NCBI GenBank assembly: GCA_004014935.1
Contig: CP025325.1
Location: forward strand, 1,426,001-1,490,000
DNA: 64,000 nucleotides
Source of the DNA: Saccharomycopsis malanga
Taxonomy: Eukaryota; Ascomycota; Saccharomycetes; Ascoideales; Saccharomycopsidaceae
Reading direction: 5' to 3'
Both the position numbers and the translations under genes were made by a program. Position 1 is the first letter of the stretch. Each line of letters begins with the position of its first letter. The notes beneath the pieces were generated by a model. That model had not been told where the DNA came from. It did no database searches and saw only the letters and a program-made list of their open reading frames with translations. Shown here in pieces: positions 1-10,964 of this stretch.

Positions 1-51
1 AAAAAGGATAGTTGAGGAAGAGTGCTGGAAAAAGAAGAATAATCAACAGTC

Positions 52-738
52 ATGGATATTAATGACATCTTGAAAGATCTCGAGAGGAACGTCAACGACG
101 GCAGATCAAGGTTTAGTGATCTCCAGGTGAAGCAGCAGGACTACTCGAAATTAGTACAGGCGTGGATCTCAGAGAGAACTGCGCCAGAGCTTCTTCAGTA
201 CGAAGAAACGTTGATCTCCAACACTTTGAAGAGACTCCGGGAACAAATTGAAATAATAGAATTAAATTCCATAGAGTTGGAAACAAATGATGCCGATATT
301 AAGTTGAAACTTCTTATTATAGAAAACGAGATTGAAAGGGTGAACTTCTTGATCCGTTCCTATCTACGATGCCGGCTAGCCAAGATTGACAAGTACAATA
401 TATACATTATAAATAACCGTAGTCAAACAGACAAACTCTCGCCAAACGAATTTCGATACATGAACCAACATTTGAAGGCGTTGCACGAGCTCTACAGCAA
501 ATGCTTCTTGGACAAGTTGCCTGCACATTTACAGGCTATTGACGACACCACAGGAGGCATCTCAATGATCAGCGAGCCTGATTTCGACAAGTTTGTCTTT
601 ATTAGAGTAATAACCGCAAAGGCAAAACCCGTAAGGTTTGGCGAGCATGAAATTGTGCTAGACAAGGACGACATACACACAATACAGTACAAGTATATCA
701 AAAAGCAGCTACAGGACGGCGATGTAGTGTTAATATGA
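52..738 (+). CDS. SLD5: GINS complex subunit Sld5
   Basis: The 228-residue product is the Sld5 subunit of the GINS tetramer (Sld5-Psf1-Psf2-Psf3), which joins Cdc45 and MCM2-7 in the replicative helicase in the nucleus. The family signature is visible at residues 38-50 (AWISERTAPELLQY), followed by the helical A domain. A short beta-rich B domain closes the protein, ending in GDVVLI as Sld5 proteins usually do. The start is the first ATG of the open frame. It is shorter than S. cerevisiae Sld5 (about 290 residues), mainly in linker regions, and no domain is missing. The identity is a family match by eye and I consider it reliable. Confidence 0.9.
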   Translation: MDINDILKDLERNVNDGRSRFSDLQVKQQDYSKLVQAWISERTAPELLQYEETLISNTLKRLREQIEIIELNSIELETNDADIKLKLLIIENEIERVNFLIRSYLRCRLAKIDKYNIYIINNRSQTDKLSPNEFRYMNQHLKALHELYSKCFLDKLPAHLQAIDDTTGGISMISEPDFDKFVFIRVITAKAKPVRFGEHEIVLDKDDIHTIQYKYIKKQLQDGDVVLI

Positions 739-1448
739 AATCTGGGTGGTTGTTTACTACAGAATACTCGTGCCCACAAGGCCAACACATTTATTTTTTT
801 GATAAAAGCATTTAAGTCATAATCCAGTCATAATTTAATACATCAGATAAACTATTAAAACTAATATCATAAAACATGTAACTGTTTCCCTGAATATTTT
901 ACTACTTGTAGGCATTTCTATGTTTACTATATAACCAAGTTTTACATAACAATTTTTTAGGGCTGTGATGTAAAGTAAATGTTGGGCAGGCCTGTATAGA
1001 AACAGGATAAAAACAAGCATTTCACTCGTACTGAGAGTTGACAGGCAAAATAAAAGTAGTCAAAGAGTATGTATTTCATACAAGAAAATAAAGAGAGAAA
1101 TATAAATATATGTTACAAATTAACCATTTTTCTGAAAACTCCCAAATACCCACACTGCCATTTAATGAGTGCAATATGATGTTTAAGCCGAGATTCAAAG
1201 CTTTAAGGCATGAAAACTGTCATAGTTTTACATACTATGACCGTGATTTTGCCAATTGGATGTCTAAAATATCAAAAACTAATAAACAAAAGTTGGCGAG
1301 ACTGAGTATCAAAATTTCCTCTCAAATATGGCCAAAATGACAGCCTAAAACACAAATGAGCAAAAGTAATAAAATCTACAGCACTCACTAACACTACAAA
1401 CATACAAAAACCCAAAACCGTGTATATACCTTGGCAGCAGCCTATTTA
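739..1448. other. intergenic, no supported gene
   Basis: AT-rich spacer between the 3' ends of convergent SLD5 and OCA6. It holds one 76-codon ATG frame at 1110-1340 (+) whose product resembles nothing I know. I see no splice signals or RNA gene here. Confidence 0.6.
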
Positions 1449-2054
1449 CTATCCCTTATTTTGCAAGCTCTCGGGCTGCCTTATTCTAAGAAACGGGTTA
1501 TTATTTATGATTTTGTTTGTCAAAGAATTACAGTGAGTCAACATGTAGTTATCCTTTACAATGAGTTCTCCAGAAAAGGACTCGACAAATGACCGGTCTG
1601 CGACGTTGATGGTGTCCGAATAAGCGATGAATTCGCTGAAGATCGACACTTTGGTCCAACAAAGCAATCTACGGAAACAAGCGACCACCAAGGATGTGAC
1701 ATGACCTCCATTAAGACAATGAATATATACAGGGACATTGTCCAGTTCTAGCATTGTCAGGAGAATTTTCATGACCAATTCTACTGTCAACGGCACGCCA
1801 CGCTTCTTACCTTTCCCGCCTTTGCTGACCTCTATATGCACTAGTTTTATGCCCTCCGACTCTGCAAACAGGAAAAGTTCGCTGTCGGTCTCGTTCGATA
1901 TGGCGGTCGGTATCAACGATATGATGGTCTTGATTCCATATCGCTTGAGAAACCGGAAGTTTACCTTCCGGGGATACGACCCCCGATATATAAGAGGGTG
2001 CACCGTGGAAAATCGCAATGGCGGTATAAGTGGCTTCGGAACTGCTTCTGTCAT
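1449..2054 (-). CDS. OCA6: Oca6-type atypical dual-specificity phosphatase
   Basis: A 201-residue member of the Siw14/Oca family of cytoplasmic phosphatase-fold proteins that act together in inositol-pyrophosphate and stress signalling. The N-terminal stretch FSTVHPLIYRGSYPR (residues 15-29) and the block FIAYSDTINVADRSFVESF late in the protein match Oca6. The P-loop is HCLNGGHVT (residues 112-120): the catalytic-type Cys is present, but the Arg of the HCX5R motif is Val, so ordinary cysteine-phosphatase chemistry is doubtful. As I recall it, S. cerevisiae Oca6 also lacks this Arg, so the change is probably ancestral. The gene is divergent from DOS2 with a 222-bp spacer, as in S. cerevisiae (YDR067C/YDR068W). 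The start is the ATG complementary to 2052-2054. Confidence 0.82.
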   Translation of the reverse strand: MTEAVPKPLIPPLRFSTVHPLIYRGSYPRKVNFRFLKRYGIKTIISLIPTAISNETDSELFLFAESEGIKLVHIEVSKGGKGKKRGVPLTVELVMKILLTMLELDNVPVYIHCLNGGHVTSLVVACFRRLLCWTKVSIFSEFIAYSDTINVADRSFVESFSGELIVKDNYMLTHCNSLTNKIINNNPFLRIRQPESLQNKG

Positions 2055-2276
2055 AACTTATTCTATCATAGAAAGTTTACTATTCTGACAGCATCAAATA
2101 ACACCTTATGTTACCAGTAGTCTCAATACCACTAAAAACCCATGGTTACCCGTATTTGAAGGGATCATGTTCATACATTTATTTGGGCCAGATGATGGGG
2201 TTTACAGGCAACTGATTGTTTTACTTACTGGAGACCAGAAAGGGTTGTGATTTGAAGTTTGGAGCAAAGAAACACA

Positions 2277-3611
2277 ATGGATTATATTTTGGATCCAGTG
2301 GTGGTGCTGTCCACAGCGGCAACAGCCAGCAATTCGTCTGAGACGCTTACTGAACCAAAAAAAGTAGCTGCGAATGATGGTGTTAAGGAAGGATCAAATA
2401 TCAAAGAAGGATCAGGTGCAAAGACGCCCGAAGAAGTGGCAAAATTGAACAAAAAAACAGAGGAGGAGTTTGGAAAGCTTGAAAACCGTATTGAGGAGAC
2501 ATACAACTTGGTTTCGAAAACTACGTCTGGGTGGGGCAGTTCACTTACCGGGTTCTTCAGCAAGGTGAAGATTCCAGAAATAGGCATTGAAGAGACTCAG
2601 AAAAAGTTTGAGGAGTTGAGAATGAATTTGCCTGAGGTGGTTGCCCAAAGAAGAAAACAAGTAGAAGAAATGGCTTCCAAAGGAGGCAAACAATTAAACG
2701 ATCAATTTGCAAACATTTCTAAGTCACTCAACAGCCAGAAGGAACAAGTTAACATGGAAAGCAACCCTGTAGAAGATACAAAGCCAAAGAAAATGTTGGA
2801 CATGTTGGCCAATGCCACCAATAGTTATCTTGACGATTTGGATCGTGAATTGGAACAAGTTGAGAAATTCTCATTGAACTATGCAACAAAACTCAGCTCT
2901 TTTGTCAAGAAAAACATCCTCGAGTCTGATGCAAAGATACGGGAAAACGCACTTGAAGAAGCTAATAAAGGTGATTTAAATGACTATGAAGCCAGCGTTT
3001 TATTTAACGTACCTGAAAACATCAAAACCCCAATTTATGCAACTAGAACAGAGGCACAGTTACATGCTTTACACACTTCTCAAGATTTGTATGTGACTGA
3101 TGCAATTGATTCAGAGTTTTCTGAGTTCCAGAAAAAGTTTGATCTCCAAAAGAAAACAGAGGAGATTTCATCTTTGTTAAAGAAACATTCTCATTTGCAG
3201 AACCTCATGTCTGTCTTAGTTCCTACAAAAGTGTCATACGATGAGTTCTGGGCCCGCTACTTTTTTATGCATGGCCGTATCTTAGAACAAGAAGAAAGAA
3301 GAAAGCAGTTGCTTCAACAAGATAATAGTGCTGATGAAGATGATTTTGCTTGGGATGACGAGGACGATGATGACGAACTGTCAAATACCAAAAAAAGTCC
3401 TTCTAAAACTGCTAATTCCAACGATGACGACAAGTTGAAAGTCAAACCTGCCGCAGGCAATGTAGAGTCTCGTACCTCGTCTGAGTTGACATACGACTTG
3501 AAATCCACCAACTCGTCCACATTGGATGTCGTAGCCAGTATAAAGTCCGACAAGCAAGCGAAACATGCTGGTACCAATGACGATGACGATAATGACGACG
3601 ATTGGGAGTAG
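2277..3611 (+). CDS. DOS2: BSD-domain protein Dos2
   Basis: A 444-residue protein with a BSD domain near residues 300-335 (VPTKVSYDEFWARYFF, with the paired Phe-Trp typical of BSD), followed by a long acidic tail ending in a D/N-rich run and DDWE. Dos2 is a poorly understood cytoplasmic protein linked in S. cerevisiae to ubiquitin homeostasis and silencing. The call rests on the BSD domain plus the neighbour OCA6, which is adjacent to DOS2 in S. cerevisiae. The chosen start is the ATG at 2277; the frame is open a few codons upstream without another ATG. The protein is longer than S. cerevisiae Dos2 (about 310 residues) through low-complexity N- and C-terminal segments. Regions around residues 60-110 and 270-300 look coiled-coil. 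Confidence 0.8.
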   Translation: MDYILDPVVVLSTAATASNSSETLTEPKKVAANDGVKEGSNIKEGSGAKTPEEVAKLNKKTEEEFGKLENRIEETYNLVSKTTSGWGSSLTGFFSKVKIPEIGIEETQKKFEELRMNLPEVVAQRRKQVEEMASKGGKQLNDQFANISKSLNSQKEQVNMESNPVEDTKPKKMLDMLANATNSYLDDLDRELEQVEKFSLNYATKLSSFVKKNILESDAKIRENALEEANKGDLNDYEASVLFNVPENIKTPIYATRTEAQLHALHTSQDLYVTDAIDSEFSEFQKKFDLQKKTEEISSLLKKHSHLQNLMSVLVPTKVSYDEFWARYFFMHGRILEQEERRKQLLQQDNSADEDDFAWDDEDDDDELSNTKKSPSKTANSNDDDKLKVKPAAGNVESRTSSELTYDLKSTNSSTLDVVASIKSDKQAKHAGTNDDDDNDDDWE

Positions 3612-4145
3612 TTCCTCTCAAAAAATTTTTTTTCTGGCTTGTTTTTTGTACTTATCTGTCTTTCTTTTCATGTTTATTTTACTGTTTCGTCATTTGCGGT
3701 GTCAATAAATTTACATCCCGCTTTCTGTACTTGTAGTAATACTAGAAAAGTCTCATAGTTGTTTAGATGCAACTTTTGCTAACGTATATTCTAAAAAGGG
3801 TTTACTGAGGGAAAATGGTATAACGACGATTTGTTGAGGTATCTTTACGATATTGCCGAAAGTTATGAAATTGGCAAATAGAATGATATCCATACACTTT
3901 TTCTTTCAGTGCTACATCACTTTGTATTGTTTTTAATTCATTAAAACTTTTACCTGTTTCGGAAACTATATATGTAAATGGCCCTGAAGGAAAAAAAAAG
4001 CCCCGACAAAACCCATGCTCATCTTGAAGGAAAAAAGCCATTTGAAGGAAAAATAATAAACCCAAGTTTGAAGGTGAGAAACACCTAGTCTATTTTTATG
4101 ATTAAACAAAAAATGTAAATGTTACAGTTAGTAAGAAGCAGACCG
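3612..4145. other. intergenic, no supported gene
   Basis: Spacer between the convergent 3' ends of DOS2 and the EEP-family gene. It contains T-rich tracts just after DOS2 that suit 3'-end formation. An 87-codon frame at 3802-4065 (-) has no recognisable product. Confidence 0.6.
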
Positions 4146-5243
4146 TTAGTACAAAATAATATCCGTAATTACGGAGTTGTGGTCTGAAAGATGATATTTC
4201 ACATCTGGAAAGTTGTGAGGAACGTAGTTTCTGGTAGCAGACCAGCCGTCAAAAGAATTGTTACTTGAGTTACGGTGACTTCCCATATGGAAGTCGATTC
4301 TCTGAAAAGAGCTGGAGTCTCCTACTTCATTGAATCCAGTCACGGTAGAGTAGTGCCCCAATCTGTTAGCGAAATCCACTGCAGTATAGAGGTCGGTGAA
4401 CACGAAGGAGTCGCCAATAGAGGTATTGTAAACTGAAGTGTAATTTAAAGGAAGATTCACAGCAGAAATTTGGCCCGTAAGGATCTTAAAAGCTCCTGAA
4501 GTATCTCCACTAGCTTCTGAGTTGAAATCTCCTACAAGAATCACTGGGCTGTTGTTATTTTCAAGTTCGTAAGCTGCTCTGTGTTTGATCAACGAAGCAC
4601 CATAGCGTCGTCCTTCGTCACTTTTGTCGTCAAAATGGGTATTGATTAATGTAAATTTGGATCCTGTTGACTGAATTTCAAAATGAATAAGAGTGGCGTC
4701 TCGAGTGCTGCCGGCCCCAGGGTATTTAGAGACTTGATCTGGTGTTTCTGTAAGCCAGAAGGTTTCCCAGTCATCTATTTTGAGAACACTTCTTTTGAAG
4801 AAAACTGCCTCATATTCTCCCAGAGTACCATTGTCATCTCTTCCAACACCAACCCAAGAATATTCCTTCAAGCCATCGGCAATAGATTTGACCTGGACCT
4901 CAAGAGCTTCCTGGACAGCAAAAATATCTGGATCAAAAAACAAAACTTGATGGATAAGCTCGTCTTTTCGTAGACTCCATGGTTGTTCGATGTATGTTTT
5001 GTAATATATTGATTGGGCTTCCACATCTGTCAAAATGTCTTGTGATGGGCTCTGCGAGCCTGGCATGCCTGCATTTCTTAAATTCCAGGACTGAATTCTG
5101 AGTCCAGTGTTCTTTCCACCTCTTTTATGGAGGTCCGAAGCAAATGGCTGAGATGTAATATGGAAAGTTTTAAAAAAGTGATAGAACATGAACATGCCTG
5201 ACAACGAAACGTACAAAGCGGTGAGCATGGCCAAACCTTTCAT
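4146..5243 (-). CDS. membrane-anchored EEP-family phosphodiesterase/nuclease
   Basis: A 365-residue protein of the endonuclease/exonuclease/phosphatase (EEP, DNase I-like) superfamily. Residues 3-24 form a hydrophobic signal anchor, so the catalytic part is probably in the secretory lumen, at the surface or secreted. Active-site motifs appear in order: QSWNLRN (51-57), QE (111-112, metal-binding Glu), NTHFDDKSDEGRR (201-213), VGDFNSEASG (237-246) and HLSDHNSV (351-358, the general-base Asp-His pair). All core catalytic residues are present, so it should be active. The substrate cannot be read from the sequence: sphingomyelinase-like, nuclease and phosphoinositide activities all occur in this fold. 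The gene lies between DOS2 and DOA4, where S. cerevisiae has none, so it is an insertion into, or was lost from, that conserved block. Confidence 0.75.
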   Translation of the reverse strand: MKGLAMLTALYVSLSGMFMFYHFFKTFHITSQPFASDLHKRGGKNTGLRIQSWNLRNAGMPGSQSPSQDILTDVEAQSIYYKTYIEQPWSLRKDELIHQVLFFDPDIFAVQEALEVQVKSIADGLKEYSWVGVGRDDNGTLGEYEAVFFKRSVLKIDDWETFWLTETPDQVSKYPGAGSTRDATLIHFEIQSTGSKFTLINTHFDDKSDEGRRYGASLIKHRAAYELENNNSPVILVGDFNSEASGDTSGAFKILTGQISAVNLPLNYTSVYNTSIGDSFVFTDLYTAVDFANRLGHYSTVTGFNEVGDSSSFQRIDFHMGSHRNSSNNSFDGWSATRNYVPHNFPDVKYHLSDHNSVITDIILY

Positions 5244-6859
5244 GATTATTAATGTTTTATAATGTTATGGGATCAATAGATGAAATAAATGCAAGTGTAG
5301 GTTTATACACTGGAAAGAAGGTTTTAAAAACTCTTTATATTAAACTCTACAATGCTTGAAAAGACGAGATCAAAAGATATTTATAAGCACTGTAGACATT
5401 GCCATATGACAATTCTCGCTTCTGAGATTCCAAGCTAAGGCAAACACGCCTGGGTTCGTTTCATATTAACTGGGAATAGTTGTACGTTGACCAGCCTATG
5501 ATATTCATCATAGTATAATGCTGCATGTCGAGAAAGAGGTACTGAAGATCAATGTGTACTCCACGTGGATACTATTGTTATCAAAAGTTTCCCTTAATAA
5601 ACTTTTTATTATCCCTCAGGCCATTAAGGGTAAAGATCCACACCAGCTTTAGAGGTAGTAGAGCTAACAACCAAACATGTTCCCAGGGCATGCTGGTGAA
5701 CCTAAATTAGCACAGTACGCTTGAATATTCTTGGCAAGGTTTAATGAAAACACTCCTAGGAACGTGGACGGTTACTTGGTTAGGTAGGCTATTGTGTGCC
5801 CTTACTGTTCAGTTGGGATCAGCAATCCTGATGACCTCAAAACAGACATTGAGTGTATGACGTACAACTCATATCATTGTTCAGTAGCCACAGTAAGGGA
5901 TAGATAGCATGTTTGCTCTGAGTTATAACAGTTTTTATGTGCGAACATGGAGATTTATCCAATAATAGTTGAGAGTTGCGTTAACAATGCGTTTTTACAA
6001 TAAAAATGCTAGCAAATAGAATACAGCAAAATGGTAGAATCAGAAACAGCAGAAATGGTAGGTAAGTGCAATATGATCTAGACAAATTCTCAATGATATC
6101 CAGACGGTATTCAAATAAAGTCAAATATTTGAACAATAGCCAAAGCTTATATACTTAAGAATTGGTGCATACCATACATTACGCAGGTCAAATATCAATA
6201 TTAATATTGGTCAACGATTGATAATCAATTGTAAACGACTAATTAAGAAAAATAGTAGTAAAAAGGTAATAAGGTAGCCGAAAACAGAAATATAATGCGA
6301 ACTATTTATAGAAAATTAAACGTGCAAATTCCCAACACTGATTTTCTATTGTCAAAACCTCTCATTTGCTATAATTCCTCATACGTTTGAATTTTGGAAT
6401 TAGCAAGATGAGAAAATCCGAAGCTAGGCACGATTTCAAAAGCTTTGTAGCATGAACAAAACTCTAGATCTTCTAAATCTAGCTCTTAGTACATGAATAA
6501 AAATTTCATTCATAATCACATTTTGTGCTCTACCATTAAATTGTCTTGATATTGAGGCAGTTGCCATGTTTACAAGTTGCCGTTTTCAACACGCAAACCT
6601 ATGTAAAATATGCCCTCCCTTACATGCGATAAGCGAGACAATAGAACATGGCCCTACTAGCTTTCGCATTCTATACAATACCCACGTTTTACCCTTATTT
6701 GATATTGTCTATCAATACCCTAATAAACATGCGGAAGGACAAATTGCATTCAACAAGATTGTGAAAACAGAAAATTTGTGTATTAATTTTTATATTTAAA
6801 CGGTTGATGAGCAACCTTAGCACTATATTATATAATAGGCACGGTTCTATTTGCTATGT
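5244..6859. other. 1.6-kb gene-less stretch
   Basis: This is the upstream region of the EEP-family gene and the downstream region of DOA4. It is AT-rich with complex, mostly non-repetitive sequence. The longest ATG frame is 77 codons (6566-6799, +) and resembles nothing I know. I see no tRNA, no splice-site set, and no copy of the dispersed repeat found elsewhere in the window. Confidence 0.5.
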
Positions 6860-9804
6860 TTATACTCGTTGAAGAAATAGTACATAATTATCCTTTGTAC
6901 AGACTGCGCTGGGTTTTTGGTTCTTGTATACTTTTGTATCGTCATAATAGCACCATCCTTTCTTTGGACCCTTGTACACATAAGACGTGTAATGACCACC
7001 GCGGATGTTACCAAAATGGTTTACAACACCATATACCTTGTAATTGAAAGGTGGCACTTGCCCACGAGACTGTAATTGGCCCAAGCGTCTTCGCTCTTCC
7101 TCAGAAGATATTGGAGTCCAGTATTTTTCCAACTTCAATTCCTGTGTAACAGGATACTTGATAAAAGTTTCTAACTTTTCCCAGCCGAATCCGGCCTTGA
7201 ACCGTTTAAAATGTAAAATCAAAATTTTCGGCAACCTAGTAATTTTGAGAACCTTAGAAGCTTTTTGAGGCGATTTACATTGGGGACAGTGCCATTTGTT
7301 ATCATTATCTAATAATTCTAATTTTGTAAATTCATCAAAACAATCTTCAATTGAAACAGAAGGTTTGCCTTTAGTATCAGGGATTGGTAAACTTAAGGTA
7401 GAAAACGCTTGATAAGTTGTAGAAGTTCGACCACAGCGTAAACATTGTAATCTGCTTAAATACTGGCCTTGAAACAAATCTACAACAGCACTGAAATCTG
7501 TTTTCAAATAACGTTCCCATTCAATAGTGGAAGCAATTCTGAATGGCAATTTTTCTCTTCTTACTTCGTCTTGTTCTGTCAAAGTTTTCATTGGTGGATG
7601 ACCACCGCACTGATTCAAATCTTCATGTAAACCGTCTAGTAAAAAATTGAGAAACTCTTGGCAATCTTGTTGTTCTGATCCTTTGAACTCATTATTCAAA
7701 GACCCACATATGTTTTTGAACTTGGATGGAATAATATAAGATCCATCAGTTTTAGACATGAGCTTGACAACTTCATAAAAATTATTAGCTAGAACCCCTT
7801 TGGAGCCTAGCTTACTATTAACGTTGATGTACCTCTTATAAGAGTTGTTCAAAAAAATGATAGACAACTGTGTTGTTCCCGTCAAACACTGTAATACACA
7901 ATTCATATAGCAGCTGTTTCCAAGATTATACAACCCAGAAGTGAAATCCAATGGCACTGTGATTGGCTTGACTGAGTCCTGGGAGTTATTGCTTGGTTCT
8001 GATTGAGAACCATTTGGAATATTCGTGTTGTAGGAATTGAAAAATGGGGTAGTTGCTGGTGAGGCACTCGGAGAGAATGCTACTGGTTCAGGGGCCCTAA
8101 GGCCATTGAATGGCAGAGGAGATTGGTCTATCAAAGGCGAAAGAGGTTGTCTAACTAATGGAGTTTTGGAAGGAAGCGTAGGAGATCCAACAGAAGGTGA
8201 TTTGATGAGACTAGAAAATGATGAAGAAAAGGAATTTTTTTTATCTATCGTTACTCCGCTAGAATCACCATTAATCTTCCCATTATAACTTAATCTTTTG
8301 GAATAAGCAGGCGGTTGTTGCTGAGGAAAGAACTGAGGCCCGTTATTAGAAATCTGGGGTGAACTGATGTCTAATGAGGAAGAGGAGTAAAATTCCTGAA
8401 GATTCTTTGCGTACGGAGTAGAATCTGTCAGAATATTACTGCCACCAGTATGATGCGGGCTATTAGAACCACCATAATTGTCTATAGAGTGATGGCTCAT
8501 TAGCGAGGGCTCGAATGGAGAAGATCCTATGGAAGATAATGAGGTCTTTCGGAAACTAAGCGGTCTAGAAGGTATAGATTCGGGTTGTATTAACTTTTCC
8601 ACTCTTGGTTGTGTGACAAATTCTTTTCCAAATTTAGTGTACCAACCGCTAAACCCACCACTCAATATCAATGGATTACGTTTAAGAGGAACTCCTGGAC
8701 TGCGAGCGTTAATTGTAGATAATAATTTTTTGAAATACTTGGGTAAATTTTGAAAAGTTGCATCAAATCCTTCCGAGACGCTATAGCCATAATCATAGAA
8801 TATGACCAATTCAAAGATGTTTCGATGTTCAAACAAATGCTGTTCAAACTGGGGTGATATTAGCAAAGAGTCTTGCAACTCTTTTTCTGTGAAATTGGAA
8901 TGGATAGAAAACGGCTCTATACATAAAATGTTGTCTGATTGTATATGTGATTTATCAAACTCTTTTCTATTTCTGATGTCAAGTAAAAGAATAGATTTTG
9001 GTGTATTTTTTATCAAACCCACTAATTCGTCACAAGACAAATACCAGCGATTGTTATACCTGTCAAACACTCGTGGGTCCACAGTATTGTCTACCTCTAT
9101 ATCAGCAATTCTGGCAGGCGACGGTGATCTGGATCTGTAGTTTAGTCGTAATGGGGGAGTAAGGGTGGTTGAATTGCTATTAGTTGGGGCTTTGAGATTG
9201 TCTGTGGATCTACCTGGTCTTGATTTTTGCTCGGGCCCATCATGGCTTGGCGTCGTGACTATCTGAGGCTCAGGGTTTGGCACATTGCCTACGGTAGTCT
9301 TTTCAATTGCTTTTGGCACCCGAAGCCTTTCAAACCGTTCCAACAAGTCATCTGAAGATGTACTGGTGCTGCGAATATGGCTAGACGTTGATACCCGTTG
9401 TTTGATACGTTCTTTGATTAGATCTATCTTCTTGTCCTGGTAGATCTTTCTTGCTAAACCGTCATATATTTCGCGTTTTTTCTTATTGGCCATAAACTCT
9501 TTGTAATCTTTCTTCTTTGCCACCAACGTGGTGATGATCGATGTTGTAACCATGAAATTGACATATGCCCTGTCATAATCAATGGTGGCGGCCCGTCCAT
9601 TAACTTCCAGGTTATACTGTGGCATGTTAGTAATCAATCAACAATACAGCAGCATACGTAGCAAATACTAACCTTTTCAAGATGACTAATAGCATGGTTC
9701 AAACAGTCAATAAGCGGTTCGCCTGAATAGCTCTCCACGATCTTATTGGTTTCTTCATTAAGCTCAGTGAGAGACTTGTACAGAGGCGTTATCACTGAGG
9801 GCAT
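6860..9804 (-). CDS. DOA4: ubiquitin hydrolase Doa4/Ubp family (one intron)
   Basis: A ubiquitin-specific protease that recycles ubiquitin from endosomal cargo at the ESCRT/MVB step. I read two exons: 9804-9673 (44 codons, starting MPSVITPLYKSL) and 9616-6860. The 56-nt intron 9672-9617 has donor GTTAGT, branch TACTAAC and acceptor CACAG, and the join is in phase 0, giving 962 residues (S. cerevisiae Doa4 has 926). The N-terminal helical region precedes a rhodanese-like domain (about 230-380), then a Ser/Pro-rich linker, then the USP domain. The Cys box GLYNLGNSCYMN carries catalytic Cys613, a CxxC pair (LRCGR, CPQC) marks the zinc ribbon, and the His box GGHYTSY carries His919. It sits next to LCB2 and OCA6/DOS2, as DOA4 does in S. 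cerevisiae. Ubp5 is the S. cerevisiae paralogue; pre-duplication yeasts have one gene. Confidence 0.88.
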
Positions 9805-10964
9805 CTAAACATCTACTTTTTTGTTCTAAATCGCCAATTTGCTGTGGATTTAAACCCTTCTCAAAGTGTTCAACTAGCCAAATCTAACTGATATTGAAGA
9901 CTCTCAGCGCTTGTCTGATTCGCACTATTTTACTACTTACAATTTGGTTTTCGTTTTCTTGATGACATCGCCAAATCGCACGAAAAACTGCTTTTATTAT
10001 CCGACCTTTTTGAATGTATTGATAATTAGCTATATAAAAGTGCCTTCTGAGAAACCTTCCATCATGTGAAACCAAGCCATACACTTCAAAAAGTTGGTAT
10101 TTAGTAATTATTGTAGTTGATACTTAAAAACCAACTTTATTTATCAAACATAATAAAAGTCAGTATATACTCAAGTTGTATACCAGTAAATACACGCTTT
10201 TGACGTTGTGTGGTTTCATATTTATTTTGAAGAGTCACCAATATTATTGTTTCGGGAAAACACTCTTGTCAATATTTAATTGCTTTGAGCGTAAGAAAAT
10301 GATACATGAGCGAACTTTTATTATTTTCGAGCTCTTTCGATAATTTCATAAAAAAAACAGTGTGATGCTATGTTAGAGGTAAGTTGAACTCTAAAATGGA
10401 CTGGGCTCTTTTTTGGAACGGTCCTAAATGTAACTCTGCTAAACTGATTTTTTATGCTGCTCTTACAATGTTGAGTGTAACTATAAAAGATTATCTGTTC
10501 TAGGATCTTATGATGATCAGAGTATATAAGGGTCTTTAGAGTCTCAGCATAAGAAATTATATATTTACTTCAATCATCAAGTGGCGTAATGAATGTTTTT
10601 CTTTAAATCGTTGAAAACTGCAAGTTTTCAGCCATCAATTGAGAACAAATTGATTGTGAAATATCACAATTTCATTACAGACCAATAAAAAACAAAACTG
10701 GTGTAAATTTAAAAGATATTAAAAGTAGCAAATATGAAACGGAAGTTATGTGTAGATCAGTATGTAAGACTTATAGCTATTGATGGAATAAGAACAGAAA
10801 TGACTCGATGGGAAAAATAGGGAATTGTGGGGAAATCAAATGAGCATTATTAAAAAAAGGCAATTAGACCGTGTGTTTAAGAGGAAAAAAAAAGATTATC
10901 GTAAGCGTTAACGAAGCACGTCAGGAATAAAATGGATATATAGAATGGTAGTCGAAGAAGGCAA
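9805..10964. other. intergenic between DOA4 and LCB2
   Basis: About 1.2 kb upstream of DOA4 and downstream of LCB2, both on the minus strand. AT-rich, with only short frames such as 66 codons at 9884-10084 (-). Nothing recognisable. Confidence 0.5.

Noticed and set aside
1110-1340. 76-codon ATG frame in the SLD5-OCA6 spacer
   Set aside because: No recognisable family, AT-rich composition, and it lies between two 3' ends; chance frames of this size are common here.
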